Notes: generated by a model not told the origin, from the sequence alone. DNA of 27,500 nt from Tubiluchus corallicola (GCA_030141605.1 JAQGDQ010001068.1:1-27500); one strand, 5' to 3'. Counted from the first letter of the stretch, positions 1 to 9,923 are shown. Numbers and translations: made by a program.

Positions 1-70
1 ATATATATATATAGTATAATATATATATATATATATTATACTATACTATATGATATACTATATTATTATT
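1..70. repeat. AT-rich palindromic tract, inverted copy of 599-648
   Basis: This is TA-rich sequence. Its reverse complement begins with about 22 bases identical to the start of the block at 599-620, then continues with the same TAGTATAGTATAATATAT pattern after a short insertion in the other copy. The two arms face each other across a MITE and a LINE 3' end, so 1-648 forms a large imperfect foldback. Low complexity explains part of the match, but the non-periodic stretch AGTATATCATA is shared. Confidence 0.5.
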
Positions 71-230
71 ATTACTAATTACTAACTAACCATGTGATTA
101 CTGATTACATAATGATAACTATAATCACGTAAAGAAAAAGTATTCTAGTTCAACTTCTTACATTTTCTTTAAGTGATTATAATTATCATTACGTAATCAG
201 TAATCACGCGGTTAATTAGTAATTAGTAAT
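71..230. mobile_element. 160-bp foldback MITE
   Basis: Two arms of about 72 bases (71-142 and 159-230) are near-perfect reverse complements, with only a handful of mismatches, around a loop of about 16 bases. The termini read ATTACTAATTACTAA. There is no coding potential, and almost the whole unit is inverted repeat, which is typical of a short non-autonomous DNA element. The superfamily cannot be told, and no clear target duplication is visible because the flanks are AT repeats. Confidence 0.7.
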
Positions 231-246
231 ATGGAATAATGTAATG

Positions 247-595
247 TGGAATAATTTACCCACTAAAATAAAAGAAGCCAGTAATATAGATAAATTTAAG
301 AAACTTTTAAAAAATATTTACTAGAAAATATGTGATTTCATAAATGATGTAAGATGTAAATTTTTTGCCATAATTATACAATTTTATCGTACCAATCAAG
401 TTTTAATCTTTTTACCGGCACTTTTAGTTTATTTGCACATACTTGTGTGTTTATATTGTACTAACCATATACTATATATTTTCTACTTTTAGCAGTAATT
501 TTACTTTCTGTACATTGTCGATATGTTTTACGATGTTTTTAATGGACAATATAAGTCTCTTGACTTCAGTTCAAAGATGTATTATAAATAAAAAA
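247..595 (+). mobile_element. 5'-truncated LINE, last codons of ORF2 plus 3' UTR
   Basis: Frame 247-324 reads WNNLPTKIKEASNIDKF and ends KKLLKNIY-stop. This is the usual C-terminal signature of non-LTR reverse transcriptase ORFs (WNxLPxxI...F K..L). About 270 bases of 3' UTR follow, ending in AATAAA-like sequence and an AAT tail near 590. The 3' UTR is clearly the same family as the minus-strand copy at 11880-12530: both share the GTCGAT...TTACGATGTTTTTA(A/G)TGGACA segment near the 3' end. The clade (CR1, L2, Jockey or RTE) cannot be assigned from so short a piece. Confidence 0.75.
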
Positions 596-598
596 TAA

Positions 599-700
599 TA
601 ATAATAATATAGTATATCATACTATACTATATAATAGTATAGTATAATATATATAATATAATATAGTACTAATAATATAGTAATCTAATATTTTGTCTAA
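599..700. repeat. TA/AGTATAATAT simple repeat
   Basis: TA-rich low-complexity sequence extends the AAT tail of the LINE. It is the inverted partner of 1-70. No gene is seen from here to 778. Confidence 0.6.
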
Positions 701-777
701 TTAATTACCTATACGAAATTACAAACACGTGAAATGTTTTTTTACTTCACTATTAAAAATGAGCATATAATTATTGA

Positions 778-834
778 TTTTTTTAAAAATTAAAGTAGGC
801 AAAAGAGAAAGAAAGTCGAACAAATGTGTGCTAA
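778..834 (+). repeat. Direct repeat, left copy (partner 1542-1598)
   Basis: Starting at seven T residues, about 53 bases match the block at 1542 with roughly five mismatches; the shared core is GAAAGTCGAACAAA. The copies lie 764 bases apart and enclose the tRNA-SINE scrap and the GAT simple repeat. It could be an old tandem duplication or two copies of a dispersed repeat. Confidence 0.65.
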
Positions 835-869
835 GTCTACGTTAAATCTTTTGTTAATCACGTTTTTAT

Positions 870-935
870 TAAAAGTGACCACTAATCCAAAGGTACCCGG
901 TTCAAATCCTGGTATTGAAGTAATTTTCGCGCCTG
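870..935 (+). mobile_element. tRNA-derived SINE remnant (B-box half)
   Basis: GGTTCAAATCC at about 899-909 is a good RNA polymerase III B box, flanked by partly complementary CCCGG and CCTGG as in a T arm. No matching A box or acceptor stem is visible upstream, so this is not an intact tRNA gene. It most resembles the right half of a tRNA-related SINE head. The sequence up to about 1125 may be its body, but I cannot delimit it. Confidence 0.4.
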
Positions 936-1125
936 TCCCTTTTCACTAAGTTTGTTTGTCAGGAATTCGGTAACTGTGAGTTCATTCGTATTACTAATGC
1001 AATATAAGGTTACAAGTGTCAATGCTCTAGAAGAGCTATTCTAGTTTTCTGTTAGTCTAGTAGTTCCGTTTTGTTCAATTGTGGGAAGCACAATTTTTAG
1101 TGTGCCACTGTTGCTTCATAGGTAA

Positions 1126-1535
1126 CAGTGATGATGATGATGATGATGATGATGGTGATGATGGTGTTGCTAATGGAGATGATGAACAAGATGATGATGG
1201 GCTGATGATGGGATGATGATGGGGTGGCGATTGTGATGATGATGATGATGATGGTGGAGGTGGTGGTGTTGCTGATGGAGATAATGAACAAGATGATGAT
1301 GGGATGACAATGACGATACTGATGGTGATGATGATAATGATGATGATGATGATGACAACAACGACGACAACGACGACGACGATGTTGGTGATAACGAAGA
1401 TGACACAAGACAATGACAGTGATGATAATGACGAAGATGACGACGTCAACGGCGATGATGATGATTGTGGTGGCGGTGGTGGTGGTGATGAATATAAAGA
1501 TAATGATGATGACGACGACGATGCTAACGTTGTCA
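1126..1535. repeat. Degenerate GAT/GAC/GGT trinucleotide array
   Basis: About 400 bases of period-3 sequence (GATGAT..., GGTGGT..., GACGAC...), with larger internal repeats such as GTTGCTGATGGAGATAATGA seen twice. Because the period is 3, long open frames appear on both strands (Asp-rich forward; Ser-, His- or Ile-rich reverse). These are side effects of the repeat, and I see no exon. Confidence 0.85.
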
Positions 1536-1541
1536 TAGGTA

Positions 1542-1598
1542 TTTTTTTAAAAATTAAACTAGACAAAAGAGAAGGAAAGTCGAACAAAAGTATGATCT
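1542..1598 (+). repeat. Direct repeat, right copy (partner 778-834)
   Basis: Right-hand partner of the 778-834 repeat; it follows immediately after the trinucleotide array. The stretch 1600-2140 holds no gene I can support; it includes a run of 13 C at 1922-1934 and a CG-rich patch (CCGCGCGCGCGCG) near 1962-1974. Confidence 0.6.
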
Positions 1599-2139
1599 TA
1601 AACTAAACCGTAGTTTTGTCCTTGTAAGATAAACCTAATTAAAGCATTTATCATAGACTTTTGATTACACACAAAAAATATTTGGCTCAAGGTATGCAAT
1701 AATTAATAATGAACTATTTAGGCAAAACCACAAAAATCCTATGGACAATAATACCTCCTTACACGCATACAAATTACCCTAAAAATGGGATGCTTAGGAT
1801 AGATTAATTTCAATTCAAGAGCTATTAGACTAATTATCTAATAGCTCTGATGCCATAATTTCCTGTGATAAGAATTTGATGAATCATTTCTGCGCAATAT
1901 GGGAAACTGGGGTTTTGTTCTCCCCCCCCCCCCCAGCAGTTGGCACGGAATTAGGTGAACGACCGCGCGCGCGCGAGTGTAATGATGTTTGCGTAAGGAC
2001 TTATTTACGCGTGCTGTGTTGTTCGGTACGCATCGCGAAGTTAGAGGATTCTGTGCCATTTTTGAATTATCCAATTTATAAATTATCACAATGAGCTGAA
2101 GAAATTACGTTATTTAAACCAATTAAACGAGTTTTATTA

Positions 2140-3092
2140 AAACCAGTTAAGCTGGTTGGAAAGTCAAAATGTCAAGATATCATAAGCCGAAACAAATACA
2201 GATAAACTTGAACCTTGGTATAGACAGTACTGGTTGCAGGAAGCGAACCTGGCTCCACAGAACGAAAACAGCAATAAACTTAGAACGTATAAACTTTTTA
2301 AAAATTCTTATAAGATGGAAAATTATTTGTTGATTGGTGTTCCAAAACATATCAAAACTAACTTGGCAAGATTTCGTATTAGTGCTCACAAATTAGCAAT
2401 TGAAATCGGTAGATATCATAAGACGAAGCAAATACCTGTAGAACAACGAATATGTAAGGATTGTTGTTTGAACAAAGTGGAGAAACAATCGAATGTAGTT
2501 ACTGAATGCCCACTGTACGCTCGTAGAAGAGAGGAATGTTTTGGCATCCGTTCTGGCTTCTGTCCTAACTTTCATTATACGTCTCCTAATGAGAAGTTTG
2601 CGTTTTTAATTGCGTCACAAGATGTAGAAGTTATTAAAATTAATGCTAGATTTGTCCACAAAACATTTGAAAATAGACCCGACTGAGATAACTTAGTGCA
2701 AGCCACAATCATACCATAATCCTGGTACAGATTATGCTAATCTAGGCATCATTGATAAATCTTTAGAGCTGATGTCAACATAGCGCAATCTATTATCTTT
2801 CTTCCTACCATTTCCACTAACACATCCTTCTACCCTTCCTCTGTGATCTAACATTTCTCCCAGTTCTTCTTTTTTGTTCACTCATCCATTCTTTTTTTAT
2901 CGGGTTCACATGACAGTGGGCTTATACAAGCCTTTGCTTCTCTAACCCACTGCAGTACATTTATTCTTTTATGATAACGATAGTGTATAAAACATAACAA
3001 TTTAATACAGTATGGCGTAATAATTTTGATGTCGCTGTGTGCTTAATGTCATTATATTGTACTGAATGTGATAATAATAATAAATAAATAAA
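2140..3092 (+). mobile_element. 5'-truncated LINE with 3' UTR and AATAAA-type tail
   Basis: This element holds the reverse-transcriptase C-terminal frame at 2186-2686, a 3' UTR of about 370 bases, and a tail TGATAATAATAATAAATAAATAAAA near 3068-3092. The UTR phrase GACAGTGGGCTTATACAAGCCTTTGC is of the type often seen downstream of metazoan CR1/L2-like ORFs. A small hairpin AACCAG-TTAAG-CTGGTT lies near 2141-2158. It belongs to a different family from the LINE copies at 247 and 12530. Confidence 0.75.
2186..2686 (+). pseudogene. LINE reverse transcriptase C-terminal fragment
   Basis: An open frame of about 166 codons starts right after a TAA at 2183-2185, with no ATG that looks like a real start. 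It shows the conserved tail of many animal non-LTR ORF2 proteins: WYRQYWLQEA, then KLRTYKLFK, then LARFRISAHKLAIEIGRY, then RICKDCCLNKVE...ECPLY. The zinc-knuckle-like Cys pairs are kept, but the His normally found before ECPLY appears replaced (SNVVTECPLY), so the motif looks broken. The upstream sequence at 2175-2199 repeats 2411-2435, showing rearrangement. It is a dead element remnant, not a host gene. Confidence 0.8.
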
Positions 3093-3224
3093 ACAAGCCT
3101 CATTGACTACTGACTAACTGCATTACATAATAATTATGTAATATTAAGTTTATAATATATAATTATGTATGTTGATCTGTTGTAACTTCTGTCAAGAGGG
3201 CACCTGACACAATAAGCGTTAACA

Positions 3225-3442
3225 CAGTTTCGTTGTGCGCACGCGCAGTTACTTTAGGTCATAGGTTAAGTATACCGAGCAACGCGTCTTAGCAACAACC
3301 GTCACGTGACATGTGGGTAAAGCAAAGCATCAGTTCAGTAGCCTCAGTTGTTTTACGTGAACTTTACTTAACTATGCGTTTGTCAGTGCGGAGACTGATT
3401 TACTAGCAGGATCTTGCTTGGGAACAAGAAAAGATGAACTAG
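3225..3442 (+). promoter_or_regulatory. Candidate promoter and non-coding first exon
   Basis: This patch is richer in CpG than its surroundings (TGTGCGCACGCGCAG; ACCGAGCAACGCGTC). It contains a palindromic E-box context GTCACGTGAC at 3301-3310, an RFX-like CTTAGCAAC and TCAGTT initiator-like words near 3330-3350. It ends with a consensus donor, AG|GTAAGATT, at 3442/3443. ATGs inside are followed at once by stops (for example ATGAACTAG), so any exon here would be 5' UTR. It could be the first exon of gene 1, but no transcript evidence is available and a link across 6.7 kb is unproven. Confidence 0.25.
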
Positions 3443-4274
3443 GTAAGATTCTACAGCTAGCACTTGTCCATCTTCTTAACTGCTTTTGCAATAGCATGGG
3501 CTGCGAGGCGTTATCAAGTGTACGCAAGTACGTTGCTATTACACTTAACCTTTGACCTTTTCACAATCATTATCAATCGCTGAAACTGTAAAATACTTTT
3601 CCTAAATAAAACCTAAAATTCGCCTTCAAATTTAGTACCATTTACATACTGTTTCATTGCATAAAGAGCTTGCATTAGTAGCGACGCTGTGTAAAACTGA
3701 AATACCATCACCATTTGGCGCAGCTATTTTTAAAATAGGTTGTCTGAAAATAAGTTTAAATAACGTTGAGTAAAGTTTGGAAAATAATCAAAGCACAGTT
3801 CAAATTACTTTATATTCTTAGTAAAAGATCAACAATGTATTTTTTGGTGAATCAATGGTGCACGCTGGGATAGTGATCGATGCAGTGACGTTCTACCAGT
3901 TGGTTCAGAACTATGAATTCATTTTCACACATCAAAATACAATTTCAAACACATTAATAAACTTTTAATAAAATAATTTGAGTAGTGCGAGGTGAGTGTA
4001 CGACCAATCGGTCATTAACACACTCACCTTACTTAAATGAAAAAATGACTATAGTTGTGTATGCTTCTGTAGATAACTTAATGTAAACGCAGTACAGTAC
4101 AGGCAGGTGCTGCCATCTATCAAGTGTAAAACTTAATACATAACTCAAGTAATTAATAAATAGTTATAAATCAAGAAATTACCAGGCATTACTTCCAGGT
4201 TGTAAATTAATCAGAAACTAATCACTGATTAGCGTTAATTAGTACTTGGAATTATTGGACTGCGTATTTATCTT
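3443..4274. other. No gene seen; one hairpin at 3988-4031
   Basis: Unique-looking AT-rich sequence without supported exons. AGGTGAGTGT (about 3990-3999) pairs with ACACTCACCT (about 4020-4029), with GACC/GGTC nested inside. The role is unknown. Confidence 0.4.
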
Positions 4275-4816
4275 TTAAAGGAAAACCGGACGATTGTTTA
4301 GACTCAATCTCATTTCAATTTACTATCCAAAATATACAATTCCTTGCCTATAGAAGTTAACAATTGTTTCTTATGTTTGAATAATTGGCTTAGAAAGTTA
4401 ATTAACGGCAACCGAACACAGCTATTGCTTACGTCAGAAACTAAAGACAGTTTGTGCAATGGCAGGCATCTTTCCTTACGCGTCAAGTACATTTGCATAA
4501 GTGTTACAGCTTAAACGCCTGATGTCGCGAAAACGTCATATGACATCAGAAACTAACACTGCAGTTCATGATCATGTTTATCACGGTACTGCCTTCTATA
4601 TGGCGGCTACACGAATGTGACAAAAAGGCGCCGCTGCCAATCTTAGTAGATTCGCTGAGCCGCGTGTAGCTTCGAAAGTTTAACGAAATTTGAGTATCGG
4701 AGGTAATTATTATTTAATCTAAGTTTTGATTTAAAAAAGCTATTGTAGTTTTCAATATTTTTAGAGCATTCTTCATTCTGAACTAAAGTCTACGCAATAA
4801 TCCGGTTTTCCTTTAA
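4275..4816. mobile_element. TTAA-flanked non-autonomous TIR element
   Basis: TTAA-AGGAAAACCGGA at the left (4275-4290) is matched in inverse by TCCGGTTTTCCT-TTAA at the right (4801-4816). This gives 12-base perfect TIRs with a TTAA duplication, and similarity continues a few bases inward (GATT/AATC). The 542 bases contain no transposase-like frame. TTAA target choice is typical of piggyBac-like elements, but the termini do not start with the usual CCC, so the superfamily is open. The end resembles the ends of the repeats at 15630 and 20851 (TTAARGGAAGACAGG). Confidence 0.6.
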
Positions 4817-5324
4817 GATTGAATTAAAGCTGCCGTGTTCACGTGGAATTGATTTTTCTAGTGGACATGACTTTATACTTGTTAAAACCCGACCTTCCGA
4901 TCAGATTTGGCTTCGATTTTGAAAATTCAAGCAATTTTGGGCTGACTCTGCCTTAATAAAGTGTACCAGCAGTCGTAGTAAAGAAAAGGTGTTTAAAATA
5001 AGTGATTTTGATCAAATTATTGATTAAATTAGTAAATTAATGATTCAAGACTAAACACTTGACGATGTATGATTAAATCATCGTCTTGGCTAGAAGCCCA
5101 GTTAGGTGTGGCATATCACGTGATGATCAGCTGATGTTCGACCGGCTGAGTCAGAAGTGAAGATTGATGATGTAATCTTTATGCGCAGAAGCTCAGTGCG
5201 CATTGAGTAGTTAGACAAAAGGAATTTGAGGCCCGCACCTCTTGAAGACGGAGGGCTACCATTACTATCCTCTTATGTATACCGTGTTGTGTTTGATCTT
5301 TAATAAACGTGCAGTTTGCTAAAT
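4817..5324. other. No gene seen
   Basis: AT-rich sequence with no supported exon. Palindromic E-box-like words TATCACGTGATGATCAGCTGAT occur near 5115-5136. Nothing else can be supported. Confidence 0.4.
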
Positions 5325-5600
5325 AAAGTCTTGAGAATTTGCCATGCCCTTCGTGGCTGTTCCACACGCAATCTTCACGCAACAAAGTCTTGACAGTTTG
5401 CCATGCCCATCGTGGCTGTTCCACACGCAATCTTTGAGCAACAAAGTCTTGATAGTTTGCCATGCCCATCGTGGCTGTTCCACACGCAATCTTCACGCAA
5501 CAAAGACTTGATAGTTTGCCATGCCCATCGTGGCTGTTCCAAACGCAATCTTCACGCAACAAAGTCTCGATAGTTTGCCATGCCCGTCGCGGCTGTTCCA
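5325..5600. repeat. 59-bp tandem repeat, about 4.7 units
   Basis: Units start at 5325, 5384, 5443, 5502 and 5561 (AAAGTCTTGA...), all exactly 59 bases long and about 90% or more identical. The last is cut at CGGCTGTTCCA. Since 59 is not a multiple of 3, a long minus-strand open frame (5179-5625) reads successive units in different frames. The frame is open because each unit lacks stops, not because it is a gene. The unit is GC-richer than its surroundings. Confidence 0.9.
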
Positions 5601-6436
5601 TACAATGAACAACAATAACCAGCAAGCAGCTATAACCACTTTCATCAGTAACAAATAATATTTTACTACCGTCTCGCTGTTCTGGCTTATCAGCCTAGTT
5701 AATTTAAGCCCTAACTACAAGGTTGCTAATACGTTCTGGCCACTAGCAGGGGTTCCGGAACTACAAAGGTCAATGTAGTTAGACACCTGCAGCGGAATCT
5801 CTAAGGTGTTTGAAGAAAGGCGCCAATTGTTAGATGTAATCAGTGCTAATTACAGGTACGGCGTGACCAAGTACCATATGAACACTTTTAAGCCTTTTGC
5901 TACACGTGTTTTAAGTAGTGGTTCAGTGATACCTGCGCTTAGATTTCAGAAAAGTTAAAGCAAATCCGCGGACAAAATCTTAAGCTGCAGGTCAAAACAA
6001 TCTACTCTTTACACTATCGAAAGGAAACATACTGTTTTTTTTTTCAAAAATGACTTACATGAAAGAATTATTACCACGCAAACACAATTTCACGTTTGTG
6101 CCACTAGTTCTTCGCTGTTACGTGCATTTTGCCATTCGCTAGTTAGACGGGCACTAGCGCCTGCATTTCGGAAACGTATTGCACAAAAACAGGTGCTGTA
6201 CCTCTCAGTTGAGATGTGTCAGTTTGTGACGAATTACGCGCATTCCACAGCTCAAGTTCAAGCACAGCGGTAAATTTGAATGTTTATCTTAAAACATGCC
6301 TAGTTTTAGTACAACGCACTGACTATCGTAGAGTAGCACTGTACTTCATGTTTTGCTTTCGCAAACACGTGCAACACGCTCGTGGAATACTTTTGTTGTT
6401 AAAAATTGTGTTCTTTTGTGAGGTCATCGATGGTTT
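5601..6436. other. No gene supported
   Basis: Mixed unique sequence. A plus-strand frame opening at 6216 runs into the dispersed repeat at 6437 and has no splice or codon evidence of being real. The stretch shows no other structure I can name. Confidence 0.4.
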
Positions 6437-6574
6437 GGCTCGCTCGCGGTTAATTAAGATTCTAATCTATTATTTAATTATCAGAAACGCTTTTGCAGTA
6501 TTAATCATGTTGAAATGTATAGTTTTATTGGACTTGAAAATGGGATAGTATTTGAGAATATTAGGGAAGACAAG
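6437..6574 (+). repeat. Dispersed 140-bp repeat, copy 1
   Basis: It matches the reverse complement of 15630-15774 and 20851-20987 along its length. The shared core is ATCAGAAACGCTTTTGCAGT and the end is AGGGAAGACA. The second copy also reads open in this frame (shared peptide LIIRNAFAVLI), but the third copy has stops, so it is probably non-coding. It is followed at once by the GA-rich tract. Confidence 0.75.
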
Positions 6575-6985
6575 GGGAGAGACAGGGAGACGAAGAGAAA
6601 CGGAGACACATCGAAAGGAAGAGAAAGGGAGACATGGAGAGGAAGAGAAACGGAGACACAGGAAAAGGAAGACAGAGGGAGAAACAGGGAGACGAAGTGA
6701 AAGGGAGACACAGGGAAAGGAAGAAAAAGAGAGAGACAGGGAGAGGAAGAGAAACAAAGATACAGGGAGACGAAGAGAAACGGGGACACAGGGAAATGAA
6801 GAGAAACGGAGACACAGGGAGAGGAAGAGAAAGGGAGAGACAGGGAGAGGAAGAGAAAAGGAGACACGGGGAAAGGAAGAGAAAGGGAGAGATAGGGAGA
6901 GGAAGAAAAAGAGAGAGGGAGAAAGAGACAGTGTGTGAGAGAAAATGGGCGACAGTCAGTCAGACAGACAGATAGACAGACAGAC
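6575..6985. repeat. GA-rich imperfect minisatellite
   Basis: Purine-rich repeats of units like GGAAGAGAAACGGAGACACA and GGGAGAGACAGGGAGA, ending in a (CAGA)n stretch at 6958-6987. All three forward frames give Arg/Glu/Lys-rich open frames and the reverse strand gives Ser/Phe/Leu/Pro-rich ones. These are artefacts of composition. Confidence 0.85.
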
Positions 6986-7586
6986 AGAGACCGATTGAAA
7001 GGAATTACAGATGCAATGTTTGAAGTAGATACATCTTGAATAACCTAACTTTTTCATAGTTACAACGTGAAAAGAAGATCTTTATAGGGCGTGCGTGCAC
7101 GCGTGTGCATGTGTATGTGTGTCCGTGCGCGTGACAATTCAGCCACCGCCAAGCTTATTAGCTTATGTTATTGTTGTACAAAATCTAATTGAGGAAGAGA
7201 ACTCGATACAATGTGAACCATTCTTCACACAATGGCTGGCGAGTGACAATGGACAAAGGCTAGAACAATGCAAGTTCAACGTTAGAAAGTTCTGCAAATA
7301 GCCAATTTAGTAACAAACAAATTCATTTCTTCCGGCGGAAGTGACGAAACACCAATGTGTCGTTTCTACGAAGAATTTTCCCTGAGGTCTGTCCTTTTTA
7401 CGATTATGCAAGAAAAGGCTGAACAATAACAATGTCGTTATTAATGTCAGTCGAGGTCACCAGGTCAACACATCAAAATTTAATTCCATTATACTTGCTA
7501 TCTTTTGAAATTGACTTTTTTTACTAGGCTAGGTAATTTAAAAGTAGAATATCATGTTTACTATTAAATTTGATATTTTTACATAA
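6986..7586. other. No gene supported
   Basis: It includes a short TG/CG-rich stretch at 7090-7135. A 68-codon frame ends at 7301 with three Cys (EENSIQCEPFF...EQCKFNVRKFC), but no convincing splice sites flank it. I therefore leave it unannotated. Confidence 0.35.
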
Positions 7587-7904
7587 TTGTTAAAGTCTTG
7601 CACATTGAGAATACCAAAGCTGTCCTACTATGTAAATAACAGTCGAGTAAATTTAAGATTTAAATTTGGTTGTACTGTAGATCTAAACGAAAATGTAAAT
7701 TTAACGGTTAAGAACTCATTTAAAGATTATGTTTTAAGAAATCTATTATAGCTCCTTACAACACTGTATACTGTAATATAATTACAAGGGTACCGAAATG
7801 AGTGGATATTATAAAGTTGAATTTCTGTAGGTATGTTACTTTACTAACATCCTTATGTCTTTGTAACCTGTATACTTTTATGTGAAATAAATTCCTAATA
7901 ATGA
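7587..7904 (+). mobile_element. Possible LINE 3' end feeding the AAT array
   Basis: A frame at 7587-7751 reads CTLRIPKLSYY and ends NSFKDYVLRNLL-stop. This is reminiscent of the RIPK...FK..L tail of LINE ORF2, but it lacks the WNxLP core. About 135 bases later comes GTGAAATAAATTCC and then the trinucleotide array. A retroelement tail that seeded the microsatellite is the likeliest reading, with modest certainty. Confidence 0.35.
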
Positions 7905-8217
<313 letters not shown>

Positions 8218-8847
8218 GCAATAATAAGAACATACTGGTAATGAAAATGTCGTTTATAAATTATTATTAAGAAAAAAATTAAAACATTGTTAGATAATGG
8301 TGACAAAACTAGATAAGAATTCAAAGTAAACCCTTTGCCATTTTACCATTTTGCAGTACCATTAAACTCTACACAGAACAAACACAAAACACCACGCCGT
8401 AGTTGGTTGGCAACTCAAATTATGATACTCTTTTAAAACACTTAAATTACTGAAAAAAACTCGCAATAATAGCTGAATGATGCAAAATTATATGTGAGTT
8501 CAGAACGCTTATTGTGCATGAATAGAAAAAATAATTGACAAAAGTCTTTATATTGATACCATCTGTTACTTTTCATACAGGCATGAAAATTGACGAAGCT
8601 GTTCCTAATATGACGTTATATCCCAAATGGGTAGCTGAAATTATGATCCCTTTTTAAAATACTTAAAACTACACCCACATATGAGGACATGAGGCATCCC
8701 CCACGCGAAAATATTAGAAGCCGTATTTTTAATTGTGTGATTTTTACTAGATTCGATGCAGCTAATATATATGGTTATTTAGTACTTTCTAGTTGTGTGT
8801 AAACGAATGCTTACATTCACATGAATATTATAATTTTATATATGTGT
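8218..8847. other. No gene seen; degenerate direct repeat
   Basis: AT-rich sequence. 8411-8449 and 8633-8671 share AAATTATGAT(A/C)C(T/C)...TTTTAAAA(C/T)ACTTAAA in direct orientation, roughly three-quarters identical, about 222 bases apart. Confidence 0.4.
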
Positions 8848-9265
8848 CATATCACGTTGAAAACACCGGTGGTTCAAGGATCAGACTGCTCAGGCACAGT
8901 TCGATGCTGCAGCTCCATCAACGTGATCGCACTGCTCAGCCACAGTTCGACGCTGCAGCTCCATCAACGTGAACGGACTGCTCAGCCACAGTTCGACGCT
9001 GCAGCTCCATCAACGTGATCGGACTGCTCAGGCACAGTTCGATGCTGCAGCTCCATCAACGTGATCGGACTGCTCAGCCACAGTTCGACGCTGCAGCTCC
9101 ATCAACTTGATCGCACTGCTCAGCCACAGTCGACGCTGCAGCTCCATCAACGTGATCGGACTGCTCAGCCACAGTTGATGCTACAGCTCCATCAATGTGA
9201 TCAATAACTGACTCTCTTGGCACACACTCCATAGTCTTCCGAGACGGAAGGATGCCAACAATAAT
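8848..9265 (+). mobile_element. Internally deleted 5S-SINE whose 3' module became a 46-bp satellite
   Basis: The copy starts with the first 22-23 bases of a 5S-like head (CATATCACGTTGAAAACACCGG). It then jumps straight to the SINE 3' body (TGGTTCAAGGATC), skipping the middle that is present in the full copy at 11334-11817. A 46-base unit ending in GCTGCAGCTCCATCAACGT is repeated seven times (units start at 8879, 8925, 8971, 9017, 9063, 9109 and 9154; the last two are 45 bases). The ordinary SINE 3' end follows, with CTTCCGAGACGGAAGGATGCC and an AAC/AAT tail. Confidence 0.85.
8879..9198 (+). repeat. 46-bp tandem array, seven units
   Basis: Units are nearly identical to each other and to the single unit of the SINE at about 11700-11748. 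Unit 1 and unit 4 share the variant CAGGCACAGTTCGATG, whereas units 2, 3 and 5 share CAGCCACAGTTCGACG. This suggests that blocks of units were duplicated together. Confidence 0.95.
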
Positions 9266-9269
9266 ATAT

Positions 9270-9923
9270 GTGTGTTTGCACAGCAAAATTGTCCATAAGT
9301 TGGCAATAAAGCTTTATTAGCTATTCTCAAGGCCCAGAATCTACATTTCCTGAGGATTATTTTGATACCAAGTTCATCGCTCTACGTTATTTCTAAGCTG
9401 AGATAATCCACATTGAAGTTGAGGTGCAGGCTGCACACTGAAAAACATAATCTTGAGAAAATCACTGTTAAAGTTAGCCATTGTTTTTTGTCACGTTTCT
9501 ACAAAACACTTAGCAACCGTACGAAAGCGTGGTTGCTATGGATTTTACAAAAACAAATTGAAGTTACATTTATATCCAGTAGATGGCTCTTCCAGACGAA
9601 GATCTGGTCTTGTCAACAGAAAAAGCTGAAGCAAAATGGCGGATTCCACGAGCTACAATCGGAATGTACAAGTTTTTTTACAATTGCAGCACTGGTTTCT
9701 ATCCAGAAAGATTACAAAATCATTTGAAATTAGACTAGTATTTTTTGAACATTTTCTTGATAATTTGATGCTAGAATGCAATTGTCTAAAATATTTCGCT
9801 TTGGTTTTTATAAAAAGCAAATAAATTGGCATTAAACCAAATATTTCGTGCATTCTTCTTTGAAGCACCACAATGTAGTTTTAACTATGCCAACTTAAGG
9901 ATGGTTTTGGTTTGCAAGCACAC
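9270..9923 (+). mobile_element. 654-bp TIR element, copy A
   Basis: The left end GTGTGTTTGCACAGC...GTCCATAAGTTGGCA is repeated in inverse at the right end (TGCCAACTTAAGGATGG...TTTGCAAGCACAC), giving imperfect TIRs of about 38 bases. A copy in opposite orientation lies at 22820-23498 and a rearranged piece at 27312-27500. An open frame from 9413 has a homologous frame in copy B (shared peptide MKLRCRLHTE), but the frames diverge and show no transposase motif, so this looks like a non-autonomous element. Superfamily unknown. Confidence 0.75.

Noticed and set aside
1075-1606. Asp-rich and Ser-rich open frames
   Set aside because: GAT-type array with period 3, open on both strands.
6216-6548. 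110-codon plus-strand frame
   Set aside because: Half of it is the dispersed 140-bp repeat, and a third copy of that repeat has stops in the same frame.
7095-7301. Small Cys-containing frame as a gene 1 exon
   Set aside because: No acceptor or donor with the needed phase is visible around it.
8879-9198. CRISPR-like array
   Set aside because: Units are contiguous without unique spacers and derive from a SINE in an animal genome.
9413-9871. Open frames around copy A of the TIR element
   Set aside because: Frames start alike in copy B but diverge by frameshifts, and no transposase motif is seen.
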